A stretch of 64,000 nt of DNA, from positions 1 through 64,000 of the forward strand of contig NZ_JACWUO010000002.1 in NCBI RefSeq assembly GCF_020857975.1, given 5' to 3'. Source of the DNA: Stenotrophomonas rhizophila. GTDB taxonomy: Bacteria > Pseudomonadota > Gammaproteobacteria > Xanthomonadales > Xanthomonadaceae. Below the pieces are notes generated by a model, which searched no databases, was not told the DNA's origin, and saw nothing but the letters and a program-made list of their open reading frames with translations. The translations under genes and the position numbers were made by a program. This document shows, piece by piece, positions 8,338-18,175 of this stretch (position 1 is its first letter; the number at the start of each line of letters is the position of its first letter).

Positions 8338-8408
8338 GTAGTGCCGGCCGCTGGCCGGCTCCTCGCACATCCGACTACACCGAGGAGCCGGCCAGCGGCC
8401 GGCACTAC
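8338..8408. repeat. REPIN: two inverted SMAG palindromes
   Basis: GTAGTGCCGGCCGCTGGCCG begins the left unit and its inverted copy ends in CACTAC at 8408; the spacer is short (CTCGCACATCCGACTACACC). Another palindrome of a different SMAG subtype (GCCGGGCTCCGCCCGGCTAC) lies just before it at about 8310-8331. It sits between the convergent ends of pgaD and proA and could fold as a 3' structure for both. Confidence 0.85.
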
Positions 8409-8472
8409 CGGTTCGCGGCTTCGACGCTGTGTGGCGGTGACCGGCTAGCCGGGCTCTGCGCGGCTGCTCTGC

Positions 8473-9735
8473 TCAGGCCCGCGTCTGCCCTTCCCCGCGC
8501 ACCACGAACCGCTCCACCGTCAGCGCCTCCAGGCCCATCGGGCCGTAGGCGTGCAGGCGGGTGGTGGAGATGCCGATCTCCGCGCCCAGGCCCAGTTCGC
8601 CACCGTCGGAAAACCGCGACGACGCATTGACCATCACCACCGCCGACCGCAGCGACTGCACGAAACGCTCGGCGGCCTGCGCATCCTCGGTGGCGATCAC
8701 CTCGGTGTGGTCCGAGCTGTACTGCTGGATATGCGCCAATGCCTGGCCCAGGTCGTCGACCACGCGCACGGCGATGATCAGGTCCAGGTATTCGGCCGCG
8801 TAGTCCTCCTCGCTGGCCGGCTGCGCGTCGGGCAGCCACGCGCGCGCGCGCGCATCGGCGCGTACCTGCACGCCGCGCCCGGCCAGCGCCTGCGCGGCCA
8901 GCGGCAGGAAGTCTGCGGCGATATCGGCGTGCACCAGCAGGGTTTCCAGCGAATTGCAGGCCGACGGCCGGCTGCACTTGCCGTCCACCAGCAGGCCCAG
9001 CGCACGCTGCAGATCCGCGGCGCGGTCCACGTACAGGTGGCAGACGCCCTTGTAGTGCTTGATCACCGGCACGCGCGCGTGTTCGGCCACGAAACGGATC
9101 AGCCCCTCGCCGCCGCGCGGGATCGCCAGGTCGACCAGGTCGTTGAGCTGCAGCAGGGTCAGCATAGTCTCCCGGCGCAGGTCCTCGACCAGGGTCAGTG
9201 CGGCCTCGGCCACCCCGGCCTGGCGCAGCGCGCGCCTGAGCGCGGCGGCGATGGCGGTATTGGAGTGGATCGCCTCCGAACCGCCGCGCAGGATCACCCC
9301 GTTGCCGGCCTTGATGCACAGCGCGGCCGCATCGGCGGTCACGTTCGGGCGGGCTTCGTAGATCATCGCGATCACCCCCAGCGGCACGCGCACCTTCTGC
9401 ACACGGATGCCGTTGGGGCGCACCGCGTCGCGGGTGACCTGACCGACCGGATCGGGCAACGCGGCCACCTCGCGCAGTGCCGCGGCGATGCCGGCCAGGC
9501 GTTGCCGGTTCAGCGCCAGGCGATCGAGCATCGCGGTCCCAATGCCCTTCTGCGTGGCCGCCGCCAGGTCGCGCTGGTTGGCCGCCAGGATCGCATCGGT
9601 ATCGGCTTCCAGTGCGGCGGCCATCGCCTCCAGCAGCGCCGTCTTGGCGATGGACGACAGCTGCGCCAGTTGCCGGGCAGCATCCCGGCAGGCCAGCGCC
9701 TGGGTGCGGATGTCGGGTTGGGAACTGGCGTCCAT
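8473..9735 (-). CDS. proA: Gamma-glutamyl phosphate reductase
   Basis: A 420-residue ProA, second enzyme of proline synthesis, reducing gamma-glutamyl phosphate with NADPH to glutamate semialdehyde. The catalytic Cys lies in [13 protein letters not shown], and the cofactor-site text [14 protein letters not shown] is clear. The open frame extends to 9822, but that part is translated from a SMAG repeat. ATG 9735, with GAGG eight bases upstream, is therefore the better start. It follows proB in the same direction with a 90-bp gap holding the SMAG copy, and it is the last gene of the arginine/proline cluster. Confidence 0.93.
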   Translation of the reverse strand: MDASSQPDIRTQALACRDAARQLAQLSSIAKTALLEAMAAALEADTDAILAANQRDLAAATQKGIGTAMLDRLALNRQRLAGIAAALREVAALPDPVGQVTRDAVRPNGIRVQKVRVPLGVIAMIYEARPNVTADAAALCIKAGNGVILRGGSEAIHSNTAIAAALRRALRQAGVAEAALTLVEDLRRETMLTLLQLNDLVDLAIPRGGEGLIRFVAEHARVPVIKHYKGVCHLYVDRAADLQRALGLLVDGKCSRPSACNSLETLLVHADIAADFLPLAAQALAGRGVQVRADARARAWLPDAQPASEEDYAAEYLDLIIAVRVVDDLGQALAHIQQYSSDHTEVIATEDAQAAERFVQSLRSAVVMVNASSRFSDGGELGLGAEIGISTTRLHAYGPMGLEALTVERFVVRGEGQTRA

Positions 9736-9759
9736 CTCAATGTCCTCGGGAAAAGCAAG

Positions 9760-9784
9760 GTAGAGCCACGCCATGCGTGGCTGC
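9760..9784 (+). repeat. SMAG-type palindrome between proB and proA
   Basis: GTAGAGCCACGCCATGCGTGGCTGC has the GTAG head and a palindromic stem (AGCCACGC/GCGTGGCT). An identical stem occurs at 18132-18156. It lies in the proB-proA gap, so a co-transcript would carry this hairpin. Confidence 0.8.
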
Positions 9785-9825
9785 GGGATGTCGAACGTGC
9801 CCAGGCGTCCCCGGCAGGACACCGA

Positions 9826-10974
9826 TCACAACAGCACCAGGTCGTCGCGATGGATCACGTTGCCCCCGTAGTTGTAGCCGAGCACGCTTTCGATGTCGCG
9901 CGAGTGGCGGCCGGCGATGCGGCGGATGTCGCTGGCCGAATACTGGCTGACCCCGCGCGCCAGCCGCACCTCGCCGTCGGCATCGCGCAGGCGGACTTCG
10001 ACCATGTCGCCGCGGCGGAAGTCGCCGTCGGCGCCGCGTACGCCGCCGGGCAGCAGCGAGGCGCCCTTGTCGCGCAGCGCGCTGGCCGCGCCGTCATCGA
10101 CCAGGATCGCGCCCGGCTCCAGCGGCGCATGGCGCAGCCAGTACTTGCGCGCGGCCACCCGGGTCTGCCCGGCATGGATGCGCGTGCCGAACAGCCGGCC
10201 CTGCCCCAGCGCGCGCACCACATCGCTGTTGCGGCCGTTGAACAGGCAGGTATCGATACCGACCCGGCCGGCCTTGGCCGCCGCTTCCAGCTTGGTGTGC
10301 ATGCCGCCGGTGCCGGCCCCGCTGCCGGCGCCGCCGGCCATCGCCAGTACCTCGACGGTCAGCTCGGGCACGTCATGGATCGGTCGAGCCTGCCGATCGC
10401 GGCGCGGGTCTGCGCTGTACAGGCCATCGATGTCGGTGGCGATGAACAGCACGTCGGCATCGATCAGCGCGGCCACGGTGGCGGCCAGGTTGTCGTTGTC
10501 GCCGAGCTTGAGCTCATCCACCGACACAGTGTCGTTCTCGTTGACCACCGGCAGCGCGCCCAGCCGCAGCAGCTCGTTGAGGGTGGCGCGCGCATTGAGG
10601 TAACGGCGGCGGTTGCGCAGGTCGTCATGGGTCAGCAGTACCTGCGCCACCGGGCGCTCGAAGAACCGCTGCCACAGGCCGATCAGCTGCGCCTGGCCGA
10701 GCGCGGCCAGGGCCTGGCGCGCGGCCATCGCCGCGCCGGCTTCCAGCGCGCGCGGCACGATCGCACGGCCGGCGGCGACCGCGCCCGACGACACGATCAC
10801 CACCTCGCGCCCGGCCAGCACATTGGCCGAGACGAACTGGGCCAGGCCCAGCGCATGGCGCGGCGACAACCCGCCGCCATCGGCGGCCAGCAGGCTGCTG
10901 CCCACCTTCAGCACCGCGCGCTTCCAGCTCGGCACGGCTTGTTCGGGAAACGGCGATTGCACGGTCGGGCTCAT
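9826..10974 (-). CDS. proB: Glutamate 5-kinase
   Basis: A 382-residue ProB that phosphorylates glutamate to start proline synthesis. The amino-acid kinase domain opens AVLKVGSSLL and contains VNENDTVSVDEL and TDIDGLYSADPR. The C-terminal about 100 residues form the PUA domain found in long ProB proteins, which are usually feedback-inhibited by proline. ATG 10974 gives the normal length. ATG 11004 is in frame but would overlap the end of yciI. ProB and ArgB both act on glutamate-derived substrates, so the cluster covers both branches from glutamate. Confidence 0.93.
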   Translation of the reverse strand: MSPTVQSPFPEQAVPSWKRAVLKVGSSLLAADGGGLSPRHALGLAQFVSANVLAGREVVIVSSGAVAAGRAIVPRALEAGAAMAARQALAALGQAQLIGLWQRFFERPVAQVLLTHDDLRNRRRYLNARATLNELLRLGALPVVNENDTVSVDELKLGDNDNLAATVAALIDADVLFIATDIDGLYSADPRRDRQARPIHDVPELTVEVLAMAGGAGSGAGTGGMHTKLEAAAKAGRVGIDTCLFNGRNSDVVRALGQGRLFGTRIHAGQTRVAARKYWLRHAPLEPGAILVDDGAASALRDKGASLLPGGVRGADGDFRRGDMVEVRLRDADGEVRLARGVSQYSASDIRRIAGRHSRDIESVLGYNYGGNVIHRDDLVLL

Positions 10975-10988
10975 CAGGTGGGCATGCC

Positions 10989-11249
10989 TCAGCGCGTGTT
11001 CCATTCGTGGATGCTGGCGGTGGCACTGCCGTGCACCAGCAACGGATCGGTGGCCACCAGCGCCTGCGCGGCGGCCAGGTCGGCGATGCCCCGCAGCACG
11101 TAGGCGCCGCCGCTCTTGTCGCTGAAGCCGCCGGTCAGCCCCAGCTGGCCGCGGGCGCGTACGTCGTCGAGGAAGCGTACGTGCTCGGCGCCAACGTCAT
11201 CGCGGAAGGCCGGGGTGCGTTTGACCAGGACCAGGTAGCAGGTTTCCAT
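10989..11249 (-). CDS. YciI family protein
   Basis: An 86-residue protein of the YciI family, small ferredoxin-like-fold proteins with a conserved His and Asp. Here EHVRFLDD and TDPLLVHG hold the expected residues. The role of most members is unknown; some are thought to act on small acidic or halogenated compounds. METCYLVLV is chosen as the start since AAGGA lies seven bases upstream. It lies between argH and proB on the same strand (14 bp from proB, 78 bp from argH), so it is probably co-expressed with them. Confidence 0.8.
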   Translation of the reverse strand: METCYLVLVKRTPAFRDDVGAEHVRFLDDVRARGQLGLTGGFSDKSGGAYVLRGIADLAAAQALVATDPLLVHGSATASIHEWNTR

Positions 11250-11327
11250 GTGGGTTCCTTGGGTTTCTGTGCCGGGCCGCGCCCGGCGTTGCATGCAGAA
11301 ACGGCGGCCCTGCGGCCGCCGTCGTGA

Positions 11328-12623
11328 TTACACCAATGCGGCCCAGCGCGCGCGCAGGTCGTCCAGCCGCAGGTCCGCGGCCGCGCCGGGCGAGACGCGC
11401 GCGGCCAGGCTGCCCTCGGGCGTGCGCCCCTGCCCTGCACTGTCGGCACCGGCCGCAGCGGCCTTGTAGGCCTCGCGGAACGGTACCCCGGCCACGGCCG
11501 CTTCCACGGCCACGTCGGTGGCATACATGCCCGAGTCGATCGCCGCGCGCAGTTTGTCCTGGCGCCATTCCAGGTTGGCCAGCAACGCCGGCAGCAGCTC
11601 CAGCGCGGCCAGGCCGCGGCCGAAACCGTGCACGATCGCGCCCTTGCTGCTCTGCAGGTCGCGGTGGTAGCCCGACGGCAGCGACAGCAGCTGTTCGATC
11701 TCGGTGCGCGCGGCGGCCACGCTGGCGTGGGTGGCGCGCATCAGTTCGATCACGTCCGGATTGCGCTTGTTGGGCATGATCGAGCTGCCGGTGGTGTACT
11801 GCGCCGGCAGCGCGACGAAGCCGAACTCGCCGCTGGTGAACAGCGACAGGTCCCAGGCGATCCGGCGCAGGTCCAGGGTAGCCCCGCCCAGGGCTTCCAG
11901 CGCGGCCAGTTCGAACTTGCCGCGCGACAGCTGCGCATAGATCGGCGACACCTGCAGGCGCGCAAAGCCGAGCGCGGCGGTGGTGTGGGCGCGGTCCAGC
12001 GGCAGGTTGACGCCGTAGCCGGCGGCGGTGCCCAGCGGGTTGGCATCGATCAGCGCGAAGGTATCGCCGGCGCGGATCGCGTTGTCGATGAAGGCTTCGG
12101 CCCAACCGGCCCACCACATGCCCGCCGAGGACACCACGGCGCGCTGGATATGGGTGTAGCCGGGCACCGGCAGGTCCTTCTCGGCCTCGGCGCGGTCGAG
12201 TGCGACCTTGGCGATCTCGCGGCTCAGGCCGGCCACCTGCAGCAGCTTGTCCTTCAACCACAGCCGGGTGGCCACCAGGATCTGGTCGTTGCGGCTGCGC
12301 CCGGTGTGGATCTTGCGGCCGGCATCGCCGAGGCGCTCGGTCAGGCGGGCTTCGATCGCCGAATGGCAATCCTCGAACTGCTCATCGAGCACGAATGCGC
12401 CGCTGCGGAAGTCGGCACCCAGCACGTCCAGCTCGCGCAGCAGCCCGTCCAGCTCCTGGCCGGAGAGGATGCCGATGTGCTGCAGGCCCTGTGCGTGGGC
12501 CTTGCTGGCGGCGATGTCGTACAGGAAGAATTCGCGGTCCAGGATCACATCGTCGCCGGCCAGGAAGCGCTGGATTTTCGCATCCACCGCCACGCCGGGC
12601 TTCTGCCACAGAAGGTCTGCCAT
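11328..12623 (-). CDS. argH: Argininosuccinate lyase
   Basis: A 431-residue ArgH, last step of arginine synthesis, splitting argininosuccinate to arginine and fumarate. The fumarase/aspartase family signature [12 protein letters not shown] is present, as are the HTGRSRND motif and the TSGEFGFV region. ATG 12623 has GGAG eight bases upstream and gives [10 protein letters not shown], a normal start. The open frame extends upstream to 12890 only as antisense to argC. It follows argC by 73 bp. Confidence 0.95.
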   Translation of the reverse strand: MADLLWQKPGVAVDAKIQRFLAGDDVILDREFFLYDIAASKAHAQGLQHIGILSGQELDGLLRELDVLGADFRSGAFVLDEQFEDCHSAIEARLTERLGDAGRKIHTGRSRNDQILVATRLWLKDKLLQVAGLSREIAKVALDRAEAEKDLPVPGYTHIQRAVVSSAGMWWAGWAEAFIDNAIRAGDTFALIDANPLGTAAGYGVNLPLDRAHTTAALGFARLQVSPIYAQLSRGKFELAALEALGGATLDLRRIAWDLSLFTSGEFGFVALPAQYTTGSSIMPNKRNPDVIELMRATHASVAAARTEIEQLLSLPSGYHRDLQSSKGAIVHGFGRGLAALELLPALLANLEWRQDKLRAAIDSGMYATDVAVEAAVAGVPFREAYKAAAAGADSAGQGRTPEGSLAARVSPGAAADLRLDDLRARWAALV

Positions 12624-12696
12624 GTCTTGCTCCGTTGGCGGAATCGCTCCGCCGGGTTGGGCACGCGCCGTCGCCGGGCGCGCGCCGGATGAGGGG

Positions 12697-13653
12697 TCAG
12701 TGCGGGATCGCGGCCAGTTCGTCCAGGCCCAGCGCCAGGTTGAGGTTCTGCATGGCCTGGGTGGCCGCGCCCTTGAGCAGGTTGTCCAGGGTGGCCACCA
12801 CCACCAGCCGCTTGCCGCCCGGGGCCACGTCGAAGCCGCCGATCTGCACGCCATGGCGGCCGGCGATGCGGCTGACCCATGGCGCTTCATCGAGCACCTC
12901 GATCAGCGGCTCGCCGGCGTAGTACGCCTGGTACCGCCCGATCACGTCCTCGCGCTTGACCGCCTGCTGCAACCACAGGTTGACGGTCATGGTAATGCCG
13001 CGAAAATGCGGCGCCACGTGCGGCATGAACTCCACCGGCACGCGCAGGTGCGCGGTGACTTCGCGCTCGTGCATGTGGTTGGTCAGCGCATACGGCATCA
13101 GGTTGTCGCGCAGCAGCTCGGGGTTGTTCTTGTCCGACGGGCTGGTGCCGGCACCGGAGTAACCGGACACCCCGAAGCACTGCGGCGGGCCGGCCAGTTC
13201 CGTGAGCAGCGGGCTGATCGCCAGCTGCATGGCCGTGGCGTAGCAACCGGGGTTGCTGATCCGCTTCTGGCCCAGGTAACCGCCGCGCGTCAGTTCGGGC
13301 AGGCCGTAGTACCAGCTACCGTCGAAGCGATGATCGGCCGACAGGTCCACGATCACCGTACCCGGGCCAGCCGCATCCAGCGCGGCGACGAACGGCGCCG
13401 ACAGGCCATTGGGCAAGGCCAGGATGACCGCGTCCATGCCCTTGGCGGCGACGGCGTCGGCGTCCAGGTTTTCGAACTGCAGGTCACCGTGCCAGTCGGC
13501 GTGGTGGTCGGCCACGCGCTGCCCGGCCAGCTCGCGCGAGGACACAAAGCCCAGCTGCAGGCCCGGGTGCGCGGCGATCAGCTTGATCAGTTCGGCGCCG
13601 GTATGGCCGCGGGCGCCGACGATGCCGACGGTGAACGGCGTGGAAGTGCTCAT
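12697..13653 (-). CDS. argC: N-acetyl-gamma-glutamyl-phosphate reductase
   Basis: A 318-residue ArgC, converting N-acetylglutamyl phosphate to the semialdehyde with NADPH. The N-terminal nucleotide-binding segment is [11 protein letters not shown]. The catalytic Cys is in SNPGCYATA, and the substrate-site SGYSGAG follows. The start at 13653 overlaps the stop of the upstream GNAT gene by four bases (ATGA), indicating coupling. Confidence 0.95.
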   Translation of the reverse strand: MSTSTPFTVGIVGARGHTGAELIKLIAAHPGLQLGFVSSRELAGQRVADHHADWHGDLQFENLDADAVAAKGMDAVILALPNGLSAPFVAALDAAGPGTVIVDLSADHRFDGSWYYGLPELTRGGYLGQKRISNPGCYATAMQLAISPLLTELAGPPQCFGVSGYSGAGTSPSDKNNPELLRDNLMPYALTNHMHEREVTAHLRVPVEFMPHVAPHFRGITMTVNLWLQQAVKREDVIGRYQAYYAGEPLIEVLDEAPWVSRIAGRHGVQIGGFDVAPGGKRLVVVATLDNLLKGAATQAMQNLNLALGLDELAAIPH

Positions 13654-14249
13654 GCGTGTGCGTCCAGACGGTGCTGCAGGTGGCGCTTCACGCCCTGCCA
13701 CTCCGCATCGATGATGGAGAAGATCACGGTGTCGCGCGCGGTGCCGTCCGGATGCCGTTTGTGGTTGCGCAGCACGCCGTCCTGCTTGGCGCCCAGCCGC
13801 GCGATGGCGGTGCGCGAGGCGAAGTTGAACCAGCTGGTTTCAAACACCACGCTCAGGCAGTTCAGCCGCTCGAAGGCGTGGCTGAGCAGCATCAGCTTGG
13901 TTTCGGTGTTGATGCCGGTGCGCTGGGCGGCCTGCCCATACCAGGTGTAGCCGATGCTCAGGCGCGGCACCTCTTCTTCCAGGGCGTAGTAACGGGTGGT
14001 GCCGACCACTTCGTCGGCGGCGTTGAGCACCACGAACGGCAACACCTTGCCCTCGGCCTGGGCCTGCAGCGCGGCCTGTACGTAGCCGGTCATGGTCTTG
14101 GCGCTGGGCACCTGGGTGTACCAGAGGCCGGACAGCGCGCCATCGCCCAATGCACCGCGCAGGCCGTCGATATGCGCCATCTGCAGCGGCTCCAGCCGCG
14201 CGTGCGTCCCGGCCAGGGTGGGAACGCGGGTCCAATCGGCATGATTCAT
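13650..14249 (-). CDS. GNAT family N-acetyltransferase (RimJ/RimL-like) inside the arginine cluster
   Basis: A 199-residue GNAT protein of the RimJ/RimL type, ending [20 protein letters not shown] and then TVIFSII, as in that family. The acetyl-CoA site lies around the [14 protein letters not shown] segment. The substrate is not known. It starts four bases after the argB stop and ends overlapping argC, so it is tightly built into the operon. It does not look like the glutamate N-acetyltransferase, since that activity is predicted for the C-terminus of ArgB here. Acetylation of a pathway amino acid or of a protein are both possible. Confidence 0.82.
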   Translation of the reverse strand: MNHADWTRVPTLAGTHARLEPLQMAHIDGLRGALGDGALSGLWYTQVPSAKTMTGYVQAALQAQAEGKVLPFVVLNAADEVVGTTRYYALEEEVPRLSIGYTWYGQAAQRTGINTETKLMLLSHAFERLNCLSVVFETSWFNFASRTAIARLGAKQDGVLRNHKRHPDGTARDTVIFSIIDAEWQGVKRHLQHRLDAHA

Positions 14250-14253
14250 CGGT

Positions 14254-15579
14254 TCAGCCCTCCAGGCTGGGGGTGCGCACGGCGCAGTGATCGACATAGG
14301 TCTTGATCCGCTCGAAGCCGTCGGCACCGAACCAGAACACTTTCCAGTGGCCCTGCTTGTAGCAGCCATCGGATTCGGCGTAGTAGAAGTGGTTGATCGG
14401 GTTGCCGTGGCGCGAGCGCCAGAACAGCTGCGGGGTTTCATCGAGCATCACATTCCATACCGCCCGGCCCAGGCCCTCGCCCTGCGCATCGTCGAGCACG
14501 GCGAACTTGTCCAGGTACACGCCTTCGGCTTCGTCGGTGAGGATCACCGCGGCGCGGTAGTTCTCGCTGACGTAGGCGCGCAGCAGCCGGGTCTTGTCGA
14601 AGTAATCGGCCACCAGGGTGCGGCCGAAGCTGGATTCGATCAACTGCTTCAGGCGCGGTAGGTCCAGCTCGCTCCAGGCGGTGGCGCGCAGCACCTTCTC
14701 GCCCTTGCGCACCAGCGTGCCCGAGCCCTTGTGGGTGAACAGTTCCTTGGCCAGATCGGCCGGACGGGTGATGGACACCGACGATTCCAGCGGCAGGCGG
14801 TCCAGCAGGGCCTTGATCTGTTCGATCTTGACCCGCATGCCGCCGTGGATCCACGGCTGCTGCATCAGCGCGTCGTACTCGGTGGACAGGTTGATCGAAT
14901 CGATCAGCCTGCCCTCCTCGTCCAACAGGCCGCCGGTGCCGGTCAGGAAGATGATCTTGTACGGCTGCAGTTCCTGCACCAGCTCGTTGGCGGCGAAGTC
15001 GGCGTTGACGTTGAGGATCTGCCCACAGCGGGTTTCGCCCAGGCTGGTGATCACCGGGATCGAGCCGGCGCGCAGGCTGGCCTCGATCGGGGCCAGGTTG
15101 ACCTTCTTCACTTCGCCGACCAGGCCGTACGTGGCCTGGTCCAGGTATTCGGCTTCGAACACCCCACCGGTGATCGAGGTGGCGCGCGCGCCGTTCTGCT
15201 GCAGCGCTTCGACCAGCTGCAGGTTGGAAGCCTGGAACACCCGGCGCACGATCGCCAAGCCTTCGGCCGAGGTCACCCGCAGGCCGTTGAAGGTCTGCTT
15301 GACGATGCCGGCCGCCGAAAGCTCGGCGTCCAGCTGCGGGCCGGCGCCGTGCAGCACGATCGGGGTCAGCCCGACTTCCTGCAGGAACGACAGCGAGGAG
15401 GTCAGCGCGTCCAGGTCGTCGCGCAGCACCGCGCCGCCGACCTTGACCACGGCAAAGCGTTTGGCGTCCAGCTGCGAGAAACGCTTGAGGTACTGGCTGA
15501 TTTCCTTGGCGCTGGCCATGCTCGAAAGCAGGCGCACGATGGTCTGGCGGGTCTGGCGGTGGGGCTGGGAAGAAGGCAT
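14254..15579 (-). CDS. argB: Bifunctional N-acetylglutamate synthase/kinase (ArgB fused to an acetyltransferase domain)
   Basis: A 441-residue protein with two domains. Residues about 30-285 form an amino-acid kinase ([22 protein letters not shown]). Residues about 290-441 form a GNAT-type domain ([20 protein letters not shown] to [12 protein letters not shown]). This is the vertebrate-like NAGS-K arrangement known from Xanthomonas and Maricaulis, in which one protein makes N-acetylglutamate and phosphorylates it. Arginine feedback is expected through the kinase domain. ATG 15579 is used; ATG 15519 ([11 protein letters not shown]) is a plausible alternative. The next gene starts four bases after its stop. 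Confidence 0.92.
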   Translation of the reverse strand: MPSSQPHRQTRQTIVRLLSSMASAKEISQYLKRFSQLDAKRFAVVKVGGAVLRDDLDALTSSLSFLQEVGLTPIVLHGAGPQLDAELSAAGIVKQTFNGLRVTSAEGLAIVRRVFQASNLQLVEALQQNGARATSITGGVFEAEYLDQATYGLVGEVKKVNLAPIEASLRAGSIPVITSLGETRCGQILNVNADFAANELVQELQPYKIIFLTGTGGLLDEEGRLIDSINLSTEYDALMQQPWIHGGMRVKIEQIKALLDRLPLESSVSITRPADLAKELFTHKGSGTLVRKGEKVLRATAWSELDLPRLKQLIESSFGRTLVADYFDKTRLLRAYVSENYRAAVILTDEAEGVYLDKFAVLDDAQGEGLGRAVWNVMLDETPQLFWRSRHGNPINHFYYAESDGCYKQGHWKVFWFGADGFERIKTYVDHCAVRTPSLEG

Positions 15580-15652
15580 TTTTGTATCGTCACAGGCGGC
15601 CGTGGCCGCGATGGAGGTTCCGTCAGTGGCAGGCCACGACGGCGTCATTCGA

Positions 15653-16741
15653 TCAGGCACCGTGCGCGATGATGCGGTGCACGGACTCGGTGTAACGCTG
15701 CAGCTGCTCCAGCGTGACGAACTCATCGGCGGTATGGGCCTGGGCGATGTCGCCCGGGCCGTATACCAGGGTGGTGTAGCCCCCGGCCGAGAACAGCGAG
15801 GCTTCGGTCCAGAAGTCCACCGCGTTGCCGATCGGGATATGCAGCGCGTCGGCCACGTCGCGCGCCAGCAGGCGGCGGTTCTCCGCTTCGGCGATGTCGC
15901 CGGCCGGGAAACTGGGGCCGCGGAAGGTTTCGGTGAACAGCGCAGCCTCCGGTTCGGCAAAGCTGGCGAAGGTGGCCAGCAACGCGTCGATGTCCATCGA
16001 CGGCAGCGGGCGGAAACCGAAGCGGACCTCGGCGGCCGGGGCGATCATGTTGGCCTTGATGCCACCCTCCACGCGCCCGATGTTGAAGCGCAGCCCGGTC
16101 AGCCCGCCAAAGCGCGCATGCGCCAGCGATTCCACATGGTCCAGCGCGCGGTTGCCCCAGCGCATGGCCTGGTGCAGCGCACTGGCCGCGGCATCCTGCT
16201 TGCCCGAGGCGTGCCCGGCGCGGCCGCTGAACTGCATCAGCACCGAGCTGATGCCGCGGTGGGCGAGCACCGCTTCGCTCATGGTCGGTTCGGCCACCAG
16301 CACCGCTTCATACGGAATGCCACGTGCGAGGAAGGCTGCGATGCAACGCGGATCATTGGCTTCCTCGTCGCTGGAGAACAGGAACGCGGCATCGCCCTCG
16401 CTGGCGTTGGCTGCGGCCACCAGTGCCGCCGCAGCGCCCTTGATGTCGCACACGCCCAGGCCGATCACGCGATCGTCCGCGCGCCGCATCCCGTGCGGGT
16501 CGGCCGTCCAATGCGGCGAGTCCGGCACGGTATCCAGGTGTACGTTGAACAGGTACTTCGGCGTGCCACGCACCGCATACAGACTGACCGCACCATCGCC
16601 ATGGTCGATCACCTCCACGTTGAACCCGGGCAGGTTCGCACGCAGGTAATCGAAGATGCCGCCGGTGGTGATCGCACGCGGCGGATTGCGCGTGTCGAAG
16701 GACACGAGCTGCTGCAGGTGATCGAGTGTCTGTTCAAGCAT
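15653..16741 (-). CDS. argE: N-acetyl-L-citrulline deacetylase (ArgE-type, M20 family)
   Basis: A 362-residue M20-family metallohydrolase with the metal-site motifs [10 protein letters not shown] and VCDIKG and the catalytic SSDEEAND. In this group the transcarbamylase works on acetylornithine, so the deacetylase acts on N-acetylcitrulline to give citrulline for ArgG. The choice of acetylcitrulline over acetylornithine follows from the AOTCase gene in the same cluster. A 73-bp gap separates it from argB, and a cluster of three SMAG palindromes lies between it and argG. Confidence 0.88.
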   Translation of the reverse strand: MLEQTLDHLQQLVSFDTRNPPRAITTGGIFDYLRANLPGFNVEVIDHGDGAVSLYAVRGTPKYLFNVHLDTVPDSPHWTADPHGMRRADDRVIGLGVCDIKGAAAALVAAANASEGDAAFLFSSDEEANDPRCIAAFLARGIPYEAVLVAEPTMSEAVLAHRGISSVLMQFSGRAGHASGKQDAAASALHQAMRWGNRALDHVESLAHARFGGLTGLRFNIGRVEGGIKANMIAPAAEVRFGFRPLPSMDIDALLATFASFAEPEAALFTETFRGPSFPAGDIAEAENRRLLARDVADALHIPIGNAVDFWTEASLFSAGGYTTLVYGPGDIAQAHTADEFVTLEQLQRYTESVHRIIAHGA

Positions 16742-16767
16742 GCGCGTAGAAATCCATTAGTGGGGAG

Positions 16768-16880
16768 GTAGTGCCAGCCGCTGGCCGGCTCTGCAATGAT
16801 CCAGCCGTGCCAGGAGCCGGCCAGCGGCCGGCACTACCATCAATCGGCCCTGCGAGAAGCCGGCCAGCGGCCGGCACCAC
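16768..16880. repeat. Three SMAG palindromes between argG and argE
   Basis: A GTAG-headed unit at 16768-16790 pairs with an inverted unit ending CACTAC at 16837, forming a REPIN-like pair. A third, slightly diverged inverted unit ends CACCAC at 16880. They sit between two genes that are expected to be co-transcribed, and may affect mRNA processing there. Confidence 0.8.
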
Positions 16881-16891
16881 GGTGAATCGCC

Positions 16892-18085
16892 TCAGCGATT
16901 CACCTGCGCGTAAAGCGTGGAGCTCATGCCGAACAGCTTGATGAAGCCTTCTGCCTCTTCCACGCCCCAGTCGGCCGACTGCGCGTAGGTGGCGCCCTTG
17001 GTGTTGAGCAGGTGCGGCGACTTCACCGCCACCGCATCGACGCGGCCACCGCGGGTCTCCAGCACCACTTCACCGTTGACCTTGGCCTGCGAGGACTTCA
17101 GGAAGGCCTCGATGTCGGTCTTCAGCGGGTCGTGGTAGAAGCCTTCGTACACCAGCTCCACCCACTTGCGCGCCACGTCCGGCTTGAAGCGGTTCTGCTG
17201 CTTGGTCAGCACCGCATCTTCCAGCGCGCGGTGCGCGGCCAGCAGCGATACCAGGCCCGGCGCTTCGAACACGATGCGGCCCTTCAGGCCGATCACGGTG
17301 TCGCCGGTGTAGACGCCACGGCCTACGCCGTACGGGGCGAACAGCTTGTTGAGCTTGGCCAGGATCTGCTCGCCCGGCAGCGCCTTGCCGTCCAGCGCGA
17401 CGGCTTCGCCTTCGACGAACTTCAGCGTCACGGTGAGCGGCTCCACCGGCCATTCGCTGCGCGGCGCGCACCAGCCGCGAGCGCCTTCGCCCGGGGCTTC
17501 CCAACGATCGATCTCGCCGCCGGACATGGTCAGGCCGAGCAGGTTCTCGTTGATGGTGTAGGCCTGCTGCTTGGCGCGCACGCCGAAGCCGCGTTCTTCC
17601 AGGTACTTCTGCTCGTAGGCGCGGGTCTGGGTGTGTTCCTTCTGGATTTCGCGGATCGGCGCGACGATCTGGTAGTCGCCCAGTGCCTTCACGGCCAGGT
17701 CGAAACGGACCTGGTCGTTGCCCATGCCGGTGCAGCCGTGGGCGATGATGTTGGTGCCCAGTTCGGCGGCGCGCTTGAGCGCGGCATCCACGATCAGATA
17801 ACGGTCGGACACCAGCAGCGGGTACTGGCCCTGGTAGCCTTCGCCGGCCCACACGAACGGCTTGACGAAGCCGCTCCAGATCGCCGGGCCGCCATCGACG
17901 GTGACGTGGCTGGTGACGCCCAGCTCGGCGGCACGCTTCTCGATGAAATCGCGCTCTTCGTCGTCCACGCCGCCGGTGTCGGCGAACACGGTGTGCACGT
18001 TGTAGCCGCGTTCCTGCAGGTAGGGCACGCAGAAGCTGGTGTCGAGTCCGCCGGAGAAGGCCAGGACGATGTCTTTCTTGCTCAT
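16892..18085 (-). CDS. argG: Argininosuccinate synthase
   Basis: A 397-residue ArgG that joins citrulline and aspartate with ATP. The PP-loop [10 protein letters not shown] lies at about residues 9-18, and [13 protein letters not shown] is the aspartate/citrulline site region. Start ATG 18085 gives [13 protein letters not shown]; the open frame upstream is translated SMAG sequence. It comes 90 bp after argF' in the same direction. Confidence 0.95.
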   Translation of the reverse strand: MSKKDIVLAFSGGLDTSFCVPYLQERGYNVHTVFADTGGVDDEERDFIEKRAAELGVTSHVTVDGGPAIWSGFVKPFVWAGEGYQGQYPLLVSDRYLIVDAALKRAAELGTNIIAHGCTGMGNDQVRFDLAVKALGDYQIVAPIREIQKEHTQTRAYEQKYLEERGFGVRAKQQAYTINENLLGLTMSGGEIDRWEAPGEGARGWCAPRSEWPVEPLTVTLKFVEGEAVALDGKALPGEQILAKLNKLFAPYGVGRGVYTGDTVIGLKGRIVFEAPGLVSLLAAHRALEDAVLTKQQNRFKPDVARKWVELVYEGFYHDPLKTDIEAFLKSSQAKVNGEVVLETRGGRVDAVAVKSPHLLNTKGATYAQSADWGVEEAEGFIKLFGMSSTLYAQVNR

Positions 18086-18131
18086 GGGGGTCAGGTCCAT
18101 TGGGAATGCGGTAAGAATCTGTGTTGGGGCG

Positions 18132-18156
18132 GGTAGAGCCACGCCATGCGTGGCTG
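18132..18156 (+). repeat. SMAG-type palindrome between argF' and argG
   Basis: GTAGAGCCACGCCATGCGTG starts the unit, with the stem AGCCACGC/GCGTGGCT. The stem is identical to the copy at 9760-9784. Confidence 0.8.
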
Positions 18157-18175
18157 CTCCGTTGGATGCGTTCGA

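Noticed and set aside
8551..11103. An 850-codon plus-strand frame over proA and proB
   Set aside because: It is the mirror of proB and proA on the opposite strand, with Ala/Arg/Gly/His-rich composition and no domain.
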